Assembly: GCA_004794655.1 (NCBI GenBank)
Contig: SMMW01000046.1
Location: 4,674,501-4,738,500, forward strand
Direction of reading: 5' to 3'
DNA from: Marisa cornuarietis
Taxonomy: Eukaryota; Mollusca; Gastropoda; Architaenioglossa; Ampullariidae
Length of the DNA stretch: 64,000 nucleotides
Shown piece by piece: positions 38,501 to 49,899 of this stretch. Numbering within the stretch: position 1 is the stretch's first letter; every line of letters begins with the position of its first letter. The notes below the pieces were generated by a model that saw only the letters and a program-made list of their open reading frames with translations, did not search any database and was not told where the DNA came from. Made by a program: the position numbers and the translations under genes.

Positions 38501-39190
38501 ACACACATACACACAGTCCCACTCACACACACACACACATTTTGGCTCGCTCTCTCCCTCCCTCTCACATACTACTCTTCTCTTTGCTTCTGTTGTCTTT
38601 CACCTGCAGTCAGTCTGGTTTCTTCGGCTGAGCGAGAGAATCAGGACTGACTATTATTGAATTTTCTGGAAAATTCCGTGCTTGAAAGGTGTTTTTTTCT
38701 AATGTTTACTAGGAGGTTGTCGGGTAGTCAACAAGATAATGAGAAATTACGCAGATATGCAAGTGTAGGTGGGTGTGCGGGGGATGATGGTGTTGATCAC
38801 TAGTTTTGTGTCATACATGTGAAGTGAACATAAATACCTTATTCATCATTCATATAAAGTGATCGCAGGAGGTCGCTTCCCCTGCCACCGAACAAGAGAG
38901 CAGCTGATGAATCAGGTGGCGTAAAAAAAGAACAGGGTACACATGCCGCACCGTACACACGGTGAACCACTTACACCGCCCCTACCCCACAAAGCCAGTA
39001 GGCTTTGGAGCTCTGTAAGTATAAGGTAAAGGTGAAATGTGTTCATGAATTTGAGATTGCGGAAGACCACCAAAAATAGAAAAAAATGAAATGGGAGCAC
39101 ACACGGGACACAATTCTAGCCGCCAAAATGGTGGCTTCGAAACGTAGTTCTCGGAGTCTGTTGGAAACGGAATCGTCTGTTGTTTAATTG
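35600..39190. other. Noncoding interval, 35.6-39.2 kb
   Basis: No supported exon. A 113-codon minus-strand ORF at 35620-35961 is the most protein-like but shows no domain I know. Also present are an (AATAAT)n run near 36364-36385, a palindromic GGTGACGTCACC at about 36529-36540, and CA runs near 38522-38540. Confidence 0.4.
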
Positions 39191-39198
39191 CGACGTTT

Positions 39199-39254
<56 letters not shown>
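39199..39254. repeat. (AC)n microsatellite, about 28 units
   Basis: Uninterrupted AC dinucleotides, with no expansion of other motifs. Confidence 0.95.
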
Positions 39255-39256
<2 letters not shown>

Positions 39257-39623
39257 CACAAATCTTTTCCTTGTGTAACTCGGAGATAAAGCCGTGCACA
39301 GAAGTGCTGCTACTTACCCATGGTGTTATTTTACGCCGCTGTCACCAAAGACTTGCAGCACGTACCAATGATTTGTGCGCTGTACCCCGTCAATCATCAT
39401 ACGAGTCGTGCTCCTGTAATGACCGCCCGTCTTAACCTCTTGATAACCTTATCTGCCGCATTCCCCTTTCACTCGAGGATTTGTTTCAATTCGTTAACTG
39501 ACGCAGGCCCCTATGCACATAGGCTGTGTTTATTTTTTTGTTTTGTTTTCTTTTGTTTTGAAGTCTGCATCGACTAAACATCGCCTCGCTACGGTACTCT
39601 TCGACGATCGAATGTTCAAGACG

Positions 39624-39745
39624 TTTGACGTCAGGAATAAGGCGTTTGACGTCGGGAGTTAGATGTTTGACGTCAGGAATCAGACCTTTGACGTCAGGAA
39701 TTAGATTTTGACGTCAAGAGTCGTTTTGGACGTTTGATGTCGGGT
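39624..39745. repeat. 21-bp minisatellite built on CRE octamers
   Basis: About six units of consensus tttgacgtcaggaattaga follow each other. The CRE palindrome TGACGTCA is exact at 39626-39633, 39668-39675, 39689-39696 and 39709-39716; it is TGACGTCG at 39647-39654 and TGATGTCG at 39735-39742. The last spacing is longer (26 bp). Confidence 0.85.
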
Positions 39746-39749
39746 GCCA

Positions 39750-41945
39750 TGTTTCTTCTTCGGCCTCAGAGAATCTTGCAAGAGTTTTTAATGTTTGACG
39801 GATCTCTGGCTTATGTTGTATCAAATACCTGTCTCACCAGCCAGGCAAGTCCTTGTTCAACATTGTCAATAGATCCCGAAAGATACACAGCGTTTTACAG
39901 ACAAGTCGTGTAAATACTGGCACTCTAAGTTCTAACTAATAAAATAACCACAACAGTAATAACTGTTTAAATATTTAAGCAGTAGTTTGCCTCCGTAGAC
40001 CGCTCGAAAGGTGCCAAAGACAAAACGTACAGGTGTGAGAATGAAAATCTGTGCTAAGCCTACAGGTAAAGCAGGTGCTTAAAGGCCTTAGCCTCGCTTC
40101 TGCCCAGGGGGCGCTGCGATCTTTCTTTACCTGAAGTGCTTGCAGGTGAGTCTTAGAAAAGCGAAGACAAAAGTTGAAAGCAGAGAAGAAACGAAATTCG
40201 CAGGTTAAAGATGATTGAACAACGGTAATATGGATTGCCCAAGATTTTATGAAAAGTCGATGTAAAATGATTTGCATCAATTCAAGTCAGAGAACCAAAA
40301 CAGAAACCAGGCAACAGGGACCATAACAAAACTTCGTGTGACGTCCCTCACGACGCTTCATTGCTTCATCTGCGTTTAAGAAGCGTTAAACGTTGTTTTC
40401 TCACTGCTGTGTTGTAGTACACAAGGTCAACCACTTATCTCTATATCAACCTTACTTTCTCTCTATCTTTGCCTCGCCCGCTCACTTTCTATTTTATTGG
40501 AAGGGTCGTGACCGACAAAGTAAGTCTTTCTTTGGTACAGGAGCGGCTAAACGATTTATGTTTCAAGCGGGTTTACTGAGTTTCTGTTTGTCGTTACTTG
40601 GAGCTCGGTCCAGTCATTCTGCCAGCTAGGGTTGATTTGTGCAAAATGAACCTTTGATTGTATGTGAGCCGTTGTTTGCACTTTCTCCCTCACTGCCGCG
40701 ATCTCACCTTCTCCCCACCCACCCTCCACAAACACACATCCTTTTCGCCTCCAGTCAGTTTGAAACGTCACGTAGAAACTTTAGAGGTAAAATCTTGCAC
40801 TGACATTTTTTCTTCCCATGGCAGGTGATTTGTGTTTTGTTGCTGATGGAAAAGCCATTTACATTTCAAAAGATTAAAGATAGCGGACGGCGTGGAGTTT
40901 CCTAGTTATTTTCTATTTGTTTACACGTTTCCAGGTGCCATGTAAAACTTCAAGTACTTACTGGACACTTTTTTTCTTCAAAACTATTGTCTCATGTTGT
41001 TGAGTAGCATGTAGTATTCTTAGGGCTGTACAAGTGCCACTGAACAAATCTTTTCTTCTGTTGGGCGTTGAACTGTCAGACGATTGGGTTTTGTTTTAAG
41101 CACGTGGCAGGGTAAAAAAAAAAAAAAAGAAAGAAAAACACACCGAAGATAAGGTTTTGAGGTAGGATTGCGGGTGGACAAAGAATACCGCTGAGCGGCC
41201 CTGTTGAGGCCGGGCGATTTGATTAGAGAGAGTTCTTGCCACGTGTTTGTAAGGATGGCAGACGTGTTTTGTGAGTTATGAAGAGTTGCCTGGCTGTCCA
41301 AGTTTGCAAGTGAGAAATCATATCCCTTACTTACCGACGTCGTCCAGGTGACTTTCATACAGCGCACAGTAGTTCGGACGAGATCAAAGAGCAGAGGGAA
41401 GTGAGAGACGCCGCCACGTCGTTTGTTCATCCGTCTCCCCCTTCACTGCCTGTTTATTTCTGCTTTTGGTTCTCACTCATCAGTTACCTCTCAGATTATG
41501 ACGTGTTCTCTGTATAGTAGAGGTACATCACAGTTTGACCTGTATAAAAGATGTTCTATCTTTCATTCGGAGCCAACTGCAACTGGTAAATTAAACATTA
41601 AAAATAAATCTGGACCAACTCTCCAAATATAACTCAAAAGTAGTATGGATCAGATAAATTCTTTTCCTCTCTCTTTTTCTTTATCGCTTTCACACACGCG
41701 CGCGCGCGCTCACACTGTTTATTTATAAGATGTTTTCGTGCCAATGTTTCCTTTACTGTTTGTGATCCTGCGTATAGCACATCCGGGACATTGACTTTCC
41801 TTTCTCAGTTCGTGGATCATTCATTTCGTATTAGGAAGTCGGTGTTGAAACTGAATCCATATTTCACATGATCTGATAAATAATATTTACTTCGCTTCAA
41901 GGTAAGTTAAAGGACACGAGTAAAAGACCCGTGAAAAAAAAGTAA
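39750..41945. other. Noncoding interval, 39.8-41.9 kb
   Basis: No supported exon or transposon was recognised. A (CG)n run lies within CACA/CTCA sequence at about 41693-41715. The ORFs near 41020-41430 (minus) have no recognisable domain. Confidence 0.4.
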
Positions 41946-41949
41946 AATG

Positions 41950-42605
41950 TCGAGAATAAGTGGCCAGTGCCCAGTATCATAACACGTGAGTAAATGGTTT
42001 GTGACCCAGTATCCTGCTACGTGACTATTGGGTTTGTGACTCAGTATCATAGGACGCGAGTTTTTGGTTTGTGATTCAGTATCATAGAACGTGAGTAAAT
42101 GATAAGAGCTCCAGTATCATACGATGTGAGTCTGTAGTCAACTATCGTGAATCATAGGACGTGAATAATTATTTTTGCTTCAACATACGATGTGAGTAAA
42201 TGTCCCGAGGACAACGTGAAGTGACGAGAATAAATTTTCTGTGGGTCTAGAAAGTAGAACTGGAGTAAATGTTGGTTGTTCTCTATTATATAACCTGAGT
42301 AAACTGTCTGTGTAACACGACAAGCTCTGGACTGGAACCTACAGGGGAGGCGCAGGGTTGGGAGACCCAGACAGACGTGGAGAAGATCGGTCCACGGCGA
42401 GGCGGAGGCAGCTGGAATGACATGGACCAAACTGGGGAGGGAGACCCAGAACCGGGTTCGCTGGCGTGTTGTAGTTGCGGCCCTATGCTCCACTGGGGGC
42501 GAAAAGGAATAATAATAAGAAGAAACTGTCTGTGGTCTAAAATCAGACGATGTGAATAAACAGTGTGTCCCACAATCACATAACGCGAGCAACTAGTGTG
42601 TGGTC
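41950..42605. repeat. Degenerate minisatellite, about 37-40 bp period, interrupted by a LINE
   Basis: The phrase cagtatcata followed by a variable pair, then acgtgagtaaatg and a tttgtg-like spacer, recurs many times with substitutions and small indels. It starts near 41950 and resumes after the LINE insertion (cgatgtgaataaac, ataacgcgagc) until about 42605. Confidence 0.65.
42301..42534 (+). mobile_element. 5'-truncated LINE (3' end of ORF2) with target-site duplication
   Basis: The element occupies 42313-42522. It is flanked by a perfect 12-bp direct repeat, aaactgtctgtg (42301-42312 and 42523-42534). An open frame from 42312 to TAA at 42510-42512 encodes the C-terminal end of a non-LTR retrotransposon ORF2, with RRRVGRPRQTWRRSV and QNRVRWRVVVAALCSTGG. 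An (AAT)n/AAG tail follows. 5' truncation, a simple-repeat tail and a target-site duplication are the marks of target-primed reverse transcription. The frame has no stop over about 66 codons, so the copy is fairly young. Confidence 0.88.
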
Positions 42606-43215
42606 CAGCAAACAGTGCCAGAACTACAGAACCATCAGCTTTATCAGCCACCCAAGCAAAGTCATGCTGAAAGTAATACGGAACCGCATCAGCACCACCG
42701 CTGAGGAACTGCAGGCAGAACAACAGACTGGCTTCAGAACTTACTTCACACGACATTAGCTGTACATCAAGGCCACCCCCTGTTACCTGTACTGTTTAAT
42801 ATCATCTAAGAGAATATCATGCACGACCATCACACTTCCATTTCTATCAGCGGAAGGCCGATTTGCAACCTACCCTTTGCAGACGACATCGATCTGATAG
42901 GAGGTAATAACAAGGAACTGTAAGACCTTACTGATTGAGTGGAAGACAGGTCGAACGCAAATGGGATGGAGACCAGCACTGGCGAGTAAAGTCACGGTCA
43001 TTGGCACTGGCAAGGCAGAGATTTGCGTGAATAGGGTAAGACTCGAAGAAGTAAACAGTTTTAAGTACTTGGGAACCGCCTTGTCGAAAGACGGTAGCTC
43101 CAAGACAAATATCCGCATCAGGATCGCGACAACAACACCCGCAATCTGTACAAGTCCCTCGTAGTACCGATCCTGTTTTAGGGATGTTAAACGTGGACTC
43201 TGCTTGGCAGTTCCT
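42606..43215 (+). pseudogene. LINE reverse transcriptase pseudogene with internal deletion
   Basis: Frameshifted pieces of a non-LTR retrotransposon reverse transcriptase are read in order: CQNYRTISFISHPSKVMLKV and QQTGFRT; then a gap where the central fingers/palm segment should be; then VLFNII and the catalytic motif FADDIDL; then NSFKYLGTALSKDGSSK and RIRIATTT; and NLYKSLVVPILF near the end. Several stops and frameshifts interrupt it, so it is dead. It lies directly after the minisatellite and is a different, older copy than the LINE fragment at 42301-42534. Confidence 0.85.
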
Positions 43216-43315
43216 AGTTCAGATGTACAAAGTCATTATTAATCTGTGATAAAAGCAGTCAATTAATACGCAGAATAATCTTGTCCATAGAACAAAGTCT
43301 CCGTAGATTGGTAGG

Positions 43316-44318
43316 ATCCACATCAGAGGTGTGGAACCTTTGTTCCTCTAAGGACCATTTTGATATTTATGATATCTTTCGCGGGCCACACAAACTTATC
43401 TATTTAAAAATTAGCTGCCATATTTGGTCAATCTGTAGTTTCCCAACAGTCTGCTAACACTTTTGCAACGTGTACACTACCAGCCTTCTGGCACTGCTGT
43501 CCTCTGAGTCCCCACAATACGCTTTTCCATAATTATTTGCCCGCAAAATATGCTCTACTCCTATGAAAACCATAGCGAAACAGCTGTTTGGAGTCTGTAG
43601 AAATATTTGTTTATAATTAGAACGTTCCTAAAGGAAACAGATTATATATTAACAAAGACATTCTTTTAATGATGCACAATTTTCTGTTTGACGCTTTGCA
43701 GTAAAATTACATTATTAATGATAATGACTATTTAGTTTACACATACCTCCTCATGATGCAGGAATCCATAGTATTTACGAAATGTCTACACACCTGATAC
43801 ACACAAAGGTATGCATGCACATACACAAATAAACTAATAACCCAAACGAATTGTTACCACCCAAAGCTTTTTCATTTGCTCATCCTTTGGAAATCCATGA
43901 AGGGATAACGTTGAGCTTTACACTGAGGTACACAGCAATGTCGACGACCATGTTTTTATTGTAAGAGCCGACATGGTCACAGAAAGCTACTTGTATCAAC
44001 AGCCGACATCAAACCGAATGTGGTCTACCATCGTCTTGGAGTGAAGATCACAATTCTCCAAAATCGTCCACATGGGCCGCGGGAAGCCGACGAGAAGCAC
44101 ACGTGTTTGTCCTGTCATGTACTCGTATGTGTCCTGTCTATCCCCTAATGGACATGCCTTGCTTGTCCCTCAAAATTTACTTTATTATTATGATTCATTT
44201 AATACAAACTTATGTTAGCATGAAAAAAGCTCATGAAGTGAGTCTCGCCTGCGATTACCTTGGCCGGGGTGGATCAATTCATTTTGCGGACCGGACGTTC
44301 CCCACCCCTGATCTACTT
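43316..44318. mobile_element. hAT-type DNA transposon remnant
   Basis: The left end CAGAGGTGTGGAAC (from 43324) and the right end in reverse complement CAGGGGTGGGGAAC (ending at 44310) match at 12 of 14 positions. The flanking octamers ATCCACAT (43316-43323) and ATCTACTT (44311-44318) agree at 6 of 8 positions. An 8-bp target-site duplication and CAGRGGTG-like ends are typical of hAT elements. The CGCGGGCCACAC segment near the left end is also common in hAT ends. The 987-bp interior has no intact transposase frame, so it is non-autonomous or decayed. Confidence 0.7.
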
Positions 44319-44958
44319 GAGCACCAAGCAGAGAGAAAAGACCACACTGCATCTGCTGTGGAATCATTACTGCAGTAGATAAAGGCGGCTGACAGTTGAT
44401 AAGACAGTAGAAAGCTGTAGGTGAAACCCAAAAGGCAAATGGTTCAGCACAGTGACGAAAACGCACGTGTCAAATAATAGACACGAAACCCCCAACATGT
44501 CAACACAGGTAGCCGCCCTCAAGCCGGTAAAGCGACGGGACATACTTCTATTCATCTATAAATAATACAATCTATAGTAATATATGGATAATAAAGTATG
44601 CATATGAAACTCAGACCCAGACTACATTAAAGTGAGATTAGGAGGGAACATGAAATAGGCCACGAGGCCTAGACAGTGATAGCCTGTCCCTACCAGTACC
44701 TCCATAAATGTCGGAATGTTTCCTAAAGCAAGTTGTGTGACTGACAAAAGAGCGCGATCAAAGGTGTGAACTCACCGACTTTGACTGCGAGTCACAGCGG
44801 AAACCATCTGTTGTTGTCATGTGGTAGTTGTTTTTATTGCTTACTGCTTAATGATTGAGTTGTGAAAACTGGAAAAGAGTTTATTTGTTTTTTGTTAACC
44901 TGTCTGTTTAGTCTATATGGTGTGTTGTGTAAAGTGGCCATAACATTCCCAAGAATGC

Positions 44959-44990
44959 TGTGCTCGGGAATTCATGTGCTCGGGAATTCC
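44959..44990. repeat. 16-bp tandem duplication with kappaB-like core
   Basis: Two adjacent copies of tgtgctcgggaattcM. GGGAATTCC resembles the NF-kappaB/Rel consensus GGGRNNYYCC but is not a full match in either copy. Confidence 0.75.
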
Positions 44991-45137
44991 ACTGCCTTAT
45001 TACCGAATCGAATGAAGGAACTCGTAGTGCTATTGTGAGTCGACCTCCAGCAGATCTATTATCACATCCCAGTAGGAGTCTTTCAACGGCCGGAGAAGGA
45101 AAAGGGAAGAATATTGGCGAGAAATTGCGACGCTGGT

Positions 45138-45350
45138 GTCTGGACATCTGTGAGAGTATCATACGACATTGATTGTACAGGTTAGTGGCTCTCATCTCTC
45201 GACATCTGGTGAGTGTAATATACCACATAGAGTCTTTACACCTGGTGAGTATCTTACACGCCATACCTTGTACACGTTACCCTACTCGAGTCTCGACATC
45301 TGGTGAGTGTATTATTTGAAACAGTTTGTACATGTCGACGATACTTGCGT
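45138..45350. repeat. Degenerate minisatellite, about 50 bp period, four units
   Basis: The units share a core like cgacatctggtgagtgtaWt (45199, 45293 and diverged forms near 45143 and 45241) and a later ttgtaca. The divergence is strong, so it is old. Confidence 0.55.
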
Positions 45351-46344
45351 TCATCGACAGATAACTCGTGTGTCTATAGTTACCTTGACACCAATAGGGT
45401 TGTTAAGAGAAAGGTAGTCTGGTGTGTGTGTGTGTGTGTGTGTTAGCTCTTGCTGTCAAGTGATATTTTGTCACAGCAAAGTGTCGCTATGTTCAGTGGT
45501 GCCCTCAAACTTGACCCTTGACATGATATTCTAACCTTCCTATTCTCAATTTTCTATAAAAAAACACCTTGTAGCCTTAACTTCGTGAAACTTGCCTTTG
45601 TGTCCAAATTGCAATATAGAACAACTGTCATGTAAACACTGCAGTATTTGTTTTTTAAGTTTTGATTAATAGCGGTGCGCGCATGACTGCACGAGTGCTC
45701 GGAAACAGTTTAATGTAGCAGTAGGTTTAAGTTTACTGTTTCAAATTTATCATTATGCGTTATTTTTCTAGCCTGTCGCCATTTTTCACAAAAAGGGGGA
45801 AAATTGATCGGCAAAATGGCGTCCACTGATGTTGGTTGGTTGATTGGTTGCTAGAGATAGTCACGTAAGGGGTCGTAAGGAAGGGAGGTGTTAAAGCTTC
45901 TGTGAGGGCGATGCCTATCTTCTGTCCTTCGTCGCCTTTATCCAACCCTCTACAGACTGAGGTACCCACCCCACAGCAGGGTCAGTTTGGGGAGTGGGGG
46001 TGTAGGAGAATGCCGGTGTTGATCACCTGGTCTTCTGCGAGCCGGGAGGAACACCCTCCACGAGGTCTTTGACTCGCCCATTGAGCAGCGGCATTGAAAG
46101 TAGAGGGCTGAGGTGGCCGTGCGTGCTGTGTTGACTTGCGTTCGTCGGCTTTGGAAGAAGACTGGCGTCGCTCTGGCTTTAGGTCAATGCTGTCCTGTCT
46201 GTCAGTTGAGTGATAGTCATTCTCCTCCCTGTCTGCACCGTTGGCTATGTTTGTTCTGTAAATAATTTAGCCCCTGTGTTTGGTACTGGTTATGAAGACG
46301 GTACTAAAATCATTGACGGTGTATGAAGGGCTTATCCTCCATTT

Positions 46345-46502
46345 TTCTCTTTCTCTCTCTCACACACACTTCAATTTGTTTTCTCTCTCACACATGTTCA
46401 GTCTCTTTCTTCCTCTCTCTCTCTCACCAATCAGTCTCTCTTTCACACACACACACACACACACACATCCAATCTCTTTCTCTCTCACACACACAGCTTC
46501 AA

Positions 46503-46556
<54 letters not shown>

Positions 46557-46604
46557 TCAGTCTTTTTGTTCCTCTCTCTCATACACACCTTAATTTCTCT
46601 CTTT

Positions 46605-46636
<32 letters not shown>

Positions 46637-46735
46637 CTTCAGTCTCTCTCACACGCACACATCCTTCAATCTCTTCATCTCACACAAGCACACAGGCACT
46701 TATACACAACCCCAGACTCTCTCTCTCTTTCTCTG
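46345..46735. repeat. TC/AC compound microsatellite block, about 390 bp
   Basis: Alternating (CT)n and (CA)n runs extend almost without break, the longest CA run being at 46513-46556. One strand is nearly pure pyrimidine in the CT parts. The two long overlapping plus-strand ORFs here are the repeat translated. Confidence 0.9.
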
Positions 46736-46739
46736 ACGC

Positions 46740-49690
46740 GCATGCACACGCTCATAGACCGGAAGGCATGCACATAAGACAGTCTTGGAAGTGACGGAGT
46801 GAAGTGGCATTCTGAGTACAATGCGCCGTCATCATCCAAATATTGTGAGCTACAGGATTCAATGGTGTATTGCTTTTGGTTCCTAAGGAGGCGGGAGAGG
46901 GGTGTTTGAACACCCGACATCACGTAACTTACTTAAAGACGGTTTCTAATACCTTCCGAGGAGTATATAGTGTACTGCTCGGGTGAAATCATTTCTGATT
47001 GACGTGAAAAATTGCTAACAATGCCCCCACTCCACAGAATGCCGGTCTCTGAAGAGCTAGATGACACGGAACATTCTTCTCGTTAATGTTCACACCCGCA
47101 GCCCCTGCCAGTTCACTTTTACAATTCAGAGATAATAAGTCTTGAAGGAAGAGTGCATGTGCGTATATCTCCGGATCGTATGTCAAGACCAGGACCAGCG
47201 TTAATGTAAAAAGAGAAGCTCGCTATCGACTTTAATCATGTTGATGCTGTTTTCTTTTAATTTGTCCGTGCTCTCTGTGGTGAAAGATCTTCTTGTTGGA
47301 AAGACCACATGAATGGAAGATCGATGACCTGGCTTTTGTCCTCAGCAAACAAAAGCCGTCTAAGAATAGGGTGTTGGGTGACTTTTATCCGGTAGGAGAT
47401 CTGTCTAACTGGTGCGTCAGTTTTAAACACAAGCGAGGATTACTTACCAAATCGTCGCCTTTTGAACTGAAAACCTTGTCTAACTGGAATAGTGGGTACA
47501 TGTATAAGCAACGATTCTTCTTCCAGTGAATACTTGCGAGATCGGCGACGAGAAGGTGGGTTGGTAAGACTTGTTTGGACTAAGCTCTCTTCCTGTGCAC
47601 CTGATGTCTAGTTTCACTGCTTACTTTTTATTTTTGTTTCTGTTATCGACCTTTTTTAGCAAATAAATAAAGTCGTTAACATCGTAGTATAACAAAGTTG
47701 CCAGCAGTGATGGACCCACATCATTCAATCCACATCGCGCTAACAACAAAGTTGTGGAAAGCATAAAACGTCACGCCGTCCGCTTATAGTAAAGTCGATA
47801 CCTCCAACTCTGAACCCTAGAGCCCCTAACTCTAAACACCAGCTCAGACCATAAACACGATGTCATTGATTTGTTTTTTAAACCTCGATCAGTGTTTCTT
47901 GCTGTGCGTGTTGGTTGATGTAAATTCTGCCAGGCTTCAAAGTACGCCTTTACAGTGGTTGAGTGGACGCTGCTGAGCCTGGTGAGGGAAAAGTGTTGCC
48001 AGCTTTTGTAACCCGTGTGCTTGTACTTTAAACACTTGAACAGCATCCTACTTTGAACTTGGATGAGAATGGAATGTTGCATTGATGAAGATGTAGTCCT
48101 CAAGCTATCGTAGGAGACAATGGCTTTCTTCAAGAATGAAACTGTAACCCAAGGGCTATCTTATTCTAGACACTACAAGCCGCCATCAAGTACCGTTCTG
48201 TAAAGACGAGACACCTTGGCGTGGCCTCGGCTCGGCGACCTTGTGACCTGAGCTCACAGCACGTGCAGCTGTGTCGTGTCACTGTTCACGTGCAGCAATT
48301 GTCTTGCCATGCAACGTCGTGCAGCACGCCGCACAGCTCAAGCCTGTTCAGGGAAAAATATACTCGAAAGTGTGACCAAGTTTGACAAAGTTTGCACATG
48401 ACGGTTATGTAAAAACTGGTCAGACGTCCGGCCACATTTTTCAAGGTAAGAATGGCTTTTAAACGCATGCACAGAAGCGCTCACCTTGGACCAAGGTTTC
48501 TTCTGAAAGACGTTTTCTACCGGGACGAACGGGAAAGGGACGATGGGCATGCACTTGTGGCACCAAAATCTCATTCGGTAAAATCTCTGTCATGCCTTCT
48601 TAAACAAAAATATCTTGTCGGTTATATATGTCTGGAAAATTTTCTCAAACATTGTCACATTTCTGACAGTTGTGCTCCTCATAATTGCCGAACGTAGTCA
48701 CATAAGAACATAGCGTATTTGACAGCCCGCCCCAATAAATATTGGCCAAGTACTCCGCGGTCCATGCGACGGGTGCACATCGCTATAGCGACTCTTGCTG
48801 ACGCCTGAGATGTTGAATAGTTCAACGACGTGTTAAAACAAGTTAAAGGTGAAGTGGAAAGTCTTTATTGTGTTAAAATCTCGGTAACAAAAGTGCCCCC
48901 AACAGCTGTGGTACCTAATGATACGGCGGAATCGTAGGTCTTGGCAATATCGGACTAATCTCGATGGCTGGTAGAATTGCATGACAGGTTCTACCTCCTA
49001 GAAACCACGGAGTAACATTATTATCGAGGCCGGCCTCGCCTTTTCTCGTGTAGAGGAATGGATGGGAACTATTGTAGTGACTGCCCTTTGATAGTAGTAT
49101 TACAGTCGAACTGGTGACGGTACAAGTATCGACACCAACTACATTAGCTCGAAGCGTTCGACTGAGAGCGCTGCAGGAAAGAAAAGGCCACCTGTGGCAG
49201 CTGATGCATGGCGGCTGATTGAACAAAAGAGGGCAGTGTGGTTACCTGTTAAAAAAATCGGTTTGGTGTCCAGAACGAGTAATATCAAGAGTCGGACAAT
49301 GAAGTCATTGTGATGTCAGTCGTCAAACTTCTAATCGTCTCGGCGCTGGACACGTGACGTGGGGCGGGATTGGGTGACAAATTGTTCAGCAATGGGACGC
49401 TTTTAGTCGATGGAAATAGTAACGTGCACCTCCTAGATTTATAATTTTCACACATGTTGGTTTTTATTTTTGAATCATAGATGATCGTTCTCTTCCCCAC
49501 CCACCAACGAGCACACCATCGACTAGTTTACACTCTGTGGGAACGTACACTGTACAGTACACTATGCTAGTGGAGCGTCTGTAAGACCTCGAACACTTGT
49601 CACTTGCCTTCGCAGAGTGTAATATCAACAGTCCGTTGCAGTTCAACTTAGACCGAGGGAGAACCGATCGCATCATTGTACAGATTCGGT
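46740..49690. other. Noncoding interval, 46.7-49.7 kb
   Basis: I see no exon, RNA gene or transposon that can be supported. The ORFs (for example 47771-48133 minus and 48915-49226 minus) show no domain and no good splice context. Confidence 0.4.
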
Positions 49691-49694
49691 TGTG

Positions 49695-49895
49695 CGCCGT
49701 GGTTTGATACCTGTAACTCCCCAGCTGTCAGAAATGGGATCTGACTACATAGGCAGTCGGGAAAAGTAAAGCAGCGATAGGGCGAAGAGATGGGTACTGC
49801 CATTAAAAAAACTGGCCCCGAGAAGATGGTCTAGCATCTCACCCTTCACGACCTGAAAGATGTGACCCTGCTGCTGGGTTAGGACATACCGTTAT
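49695..49895 (+). mobile_element. tRNA-derived SINE, 5'-truncated
   Basis: A B-box-like ggtttgatacc (49701-49711) is followed by a body with atgggtactgcc, actggccccgagaag and agcatctcaccc. These line up with the SINE at 60330-60605, which carries the same B box and atgggcactgcc, gctggccccaagaaa. The A box is missing. Confidence 0.65.
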
Positions 49896-49899
49896 TTTG

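Larger units (their letters stand above)
44320..46340. other. Noncoding interval with small repeats, 44.3-46.3 kb
   Basis: Contains a 16-bp tandem duplication at 44959-44990, a minisatellite at 45138-45350, a GT run at about 45421-45442 and no supported exon. The minus-strand ORF at 44908-45264 includes VIRQWNSRAHEFPSTAF, faintly like the C-terminal end of LINE ORF2 proteins, but this is too weak to call. Confidence 0.4.

Noticed and set aside
39624..39745. A CRISPR-like array (regular repeats at 39.6 kb and 42 kb)
   Set aside because: The units are contiguous tandem repeats without unique spacers, in a eukaryotic genome.
44908..45264. A LINE ORF2 C-terminus (VIRQWNSRAHEFPSTAF) on the minus strand
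   Set aside because: The similarity is limited to a few residues and half of the ORF is minisatellite.
46280..46777. Long ORFs (165 and 137 codons) over the CT/CA block
   Set aside because: They are dinucleotide repeats translated (Leu-Ser, Thr-His); the same holds for the ORFs at 15878-16173, 18690-18908, 21191-21469, 23548-23911 and 25942-26364.
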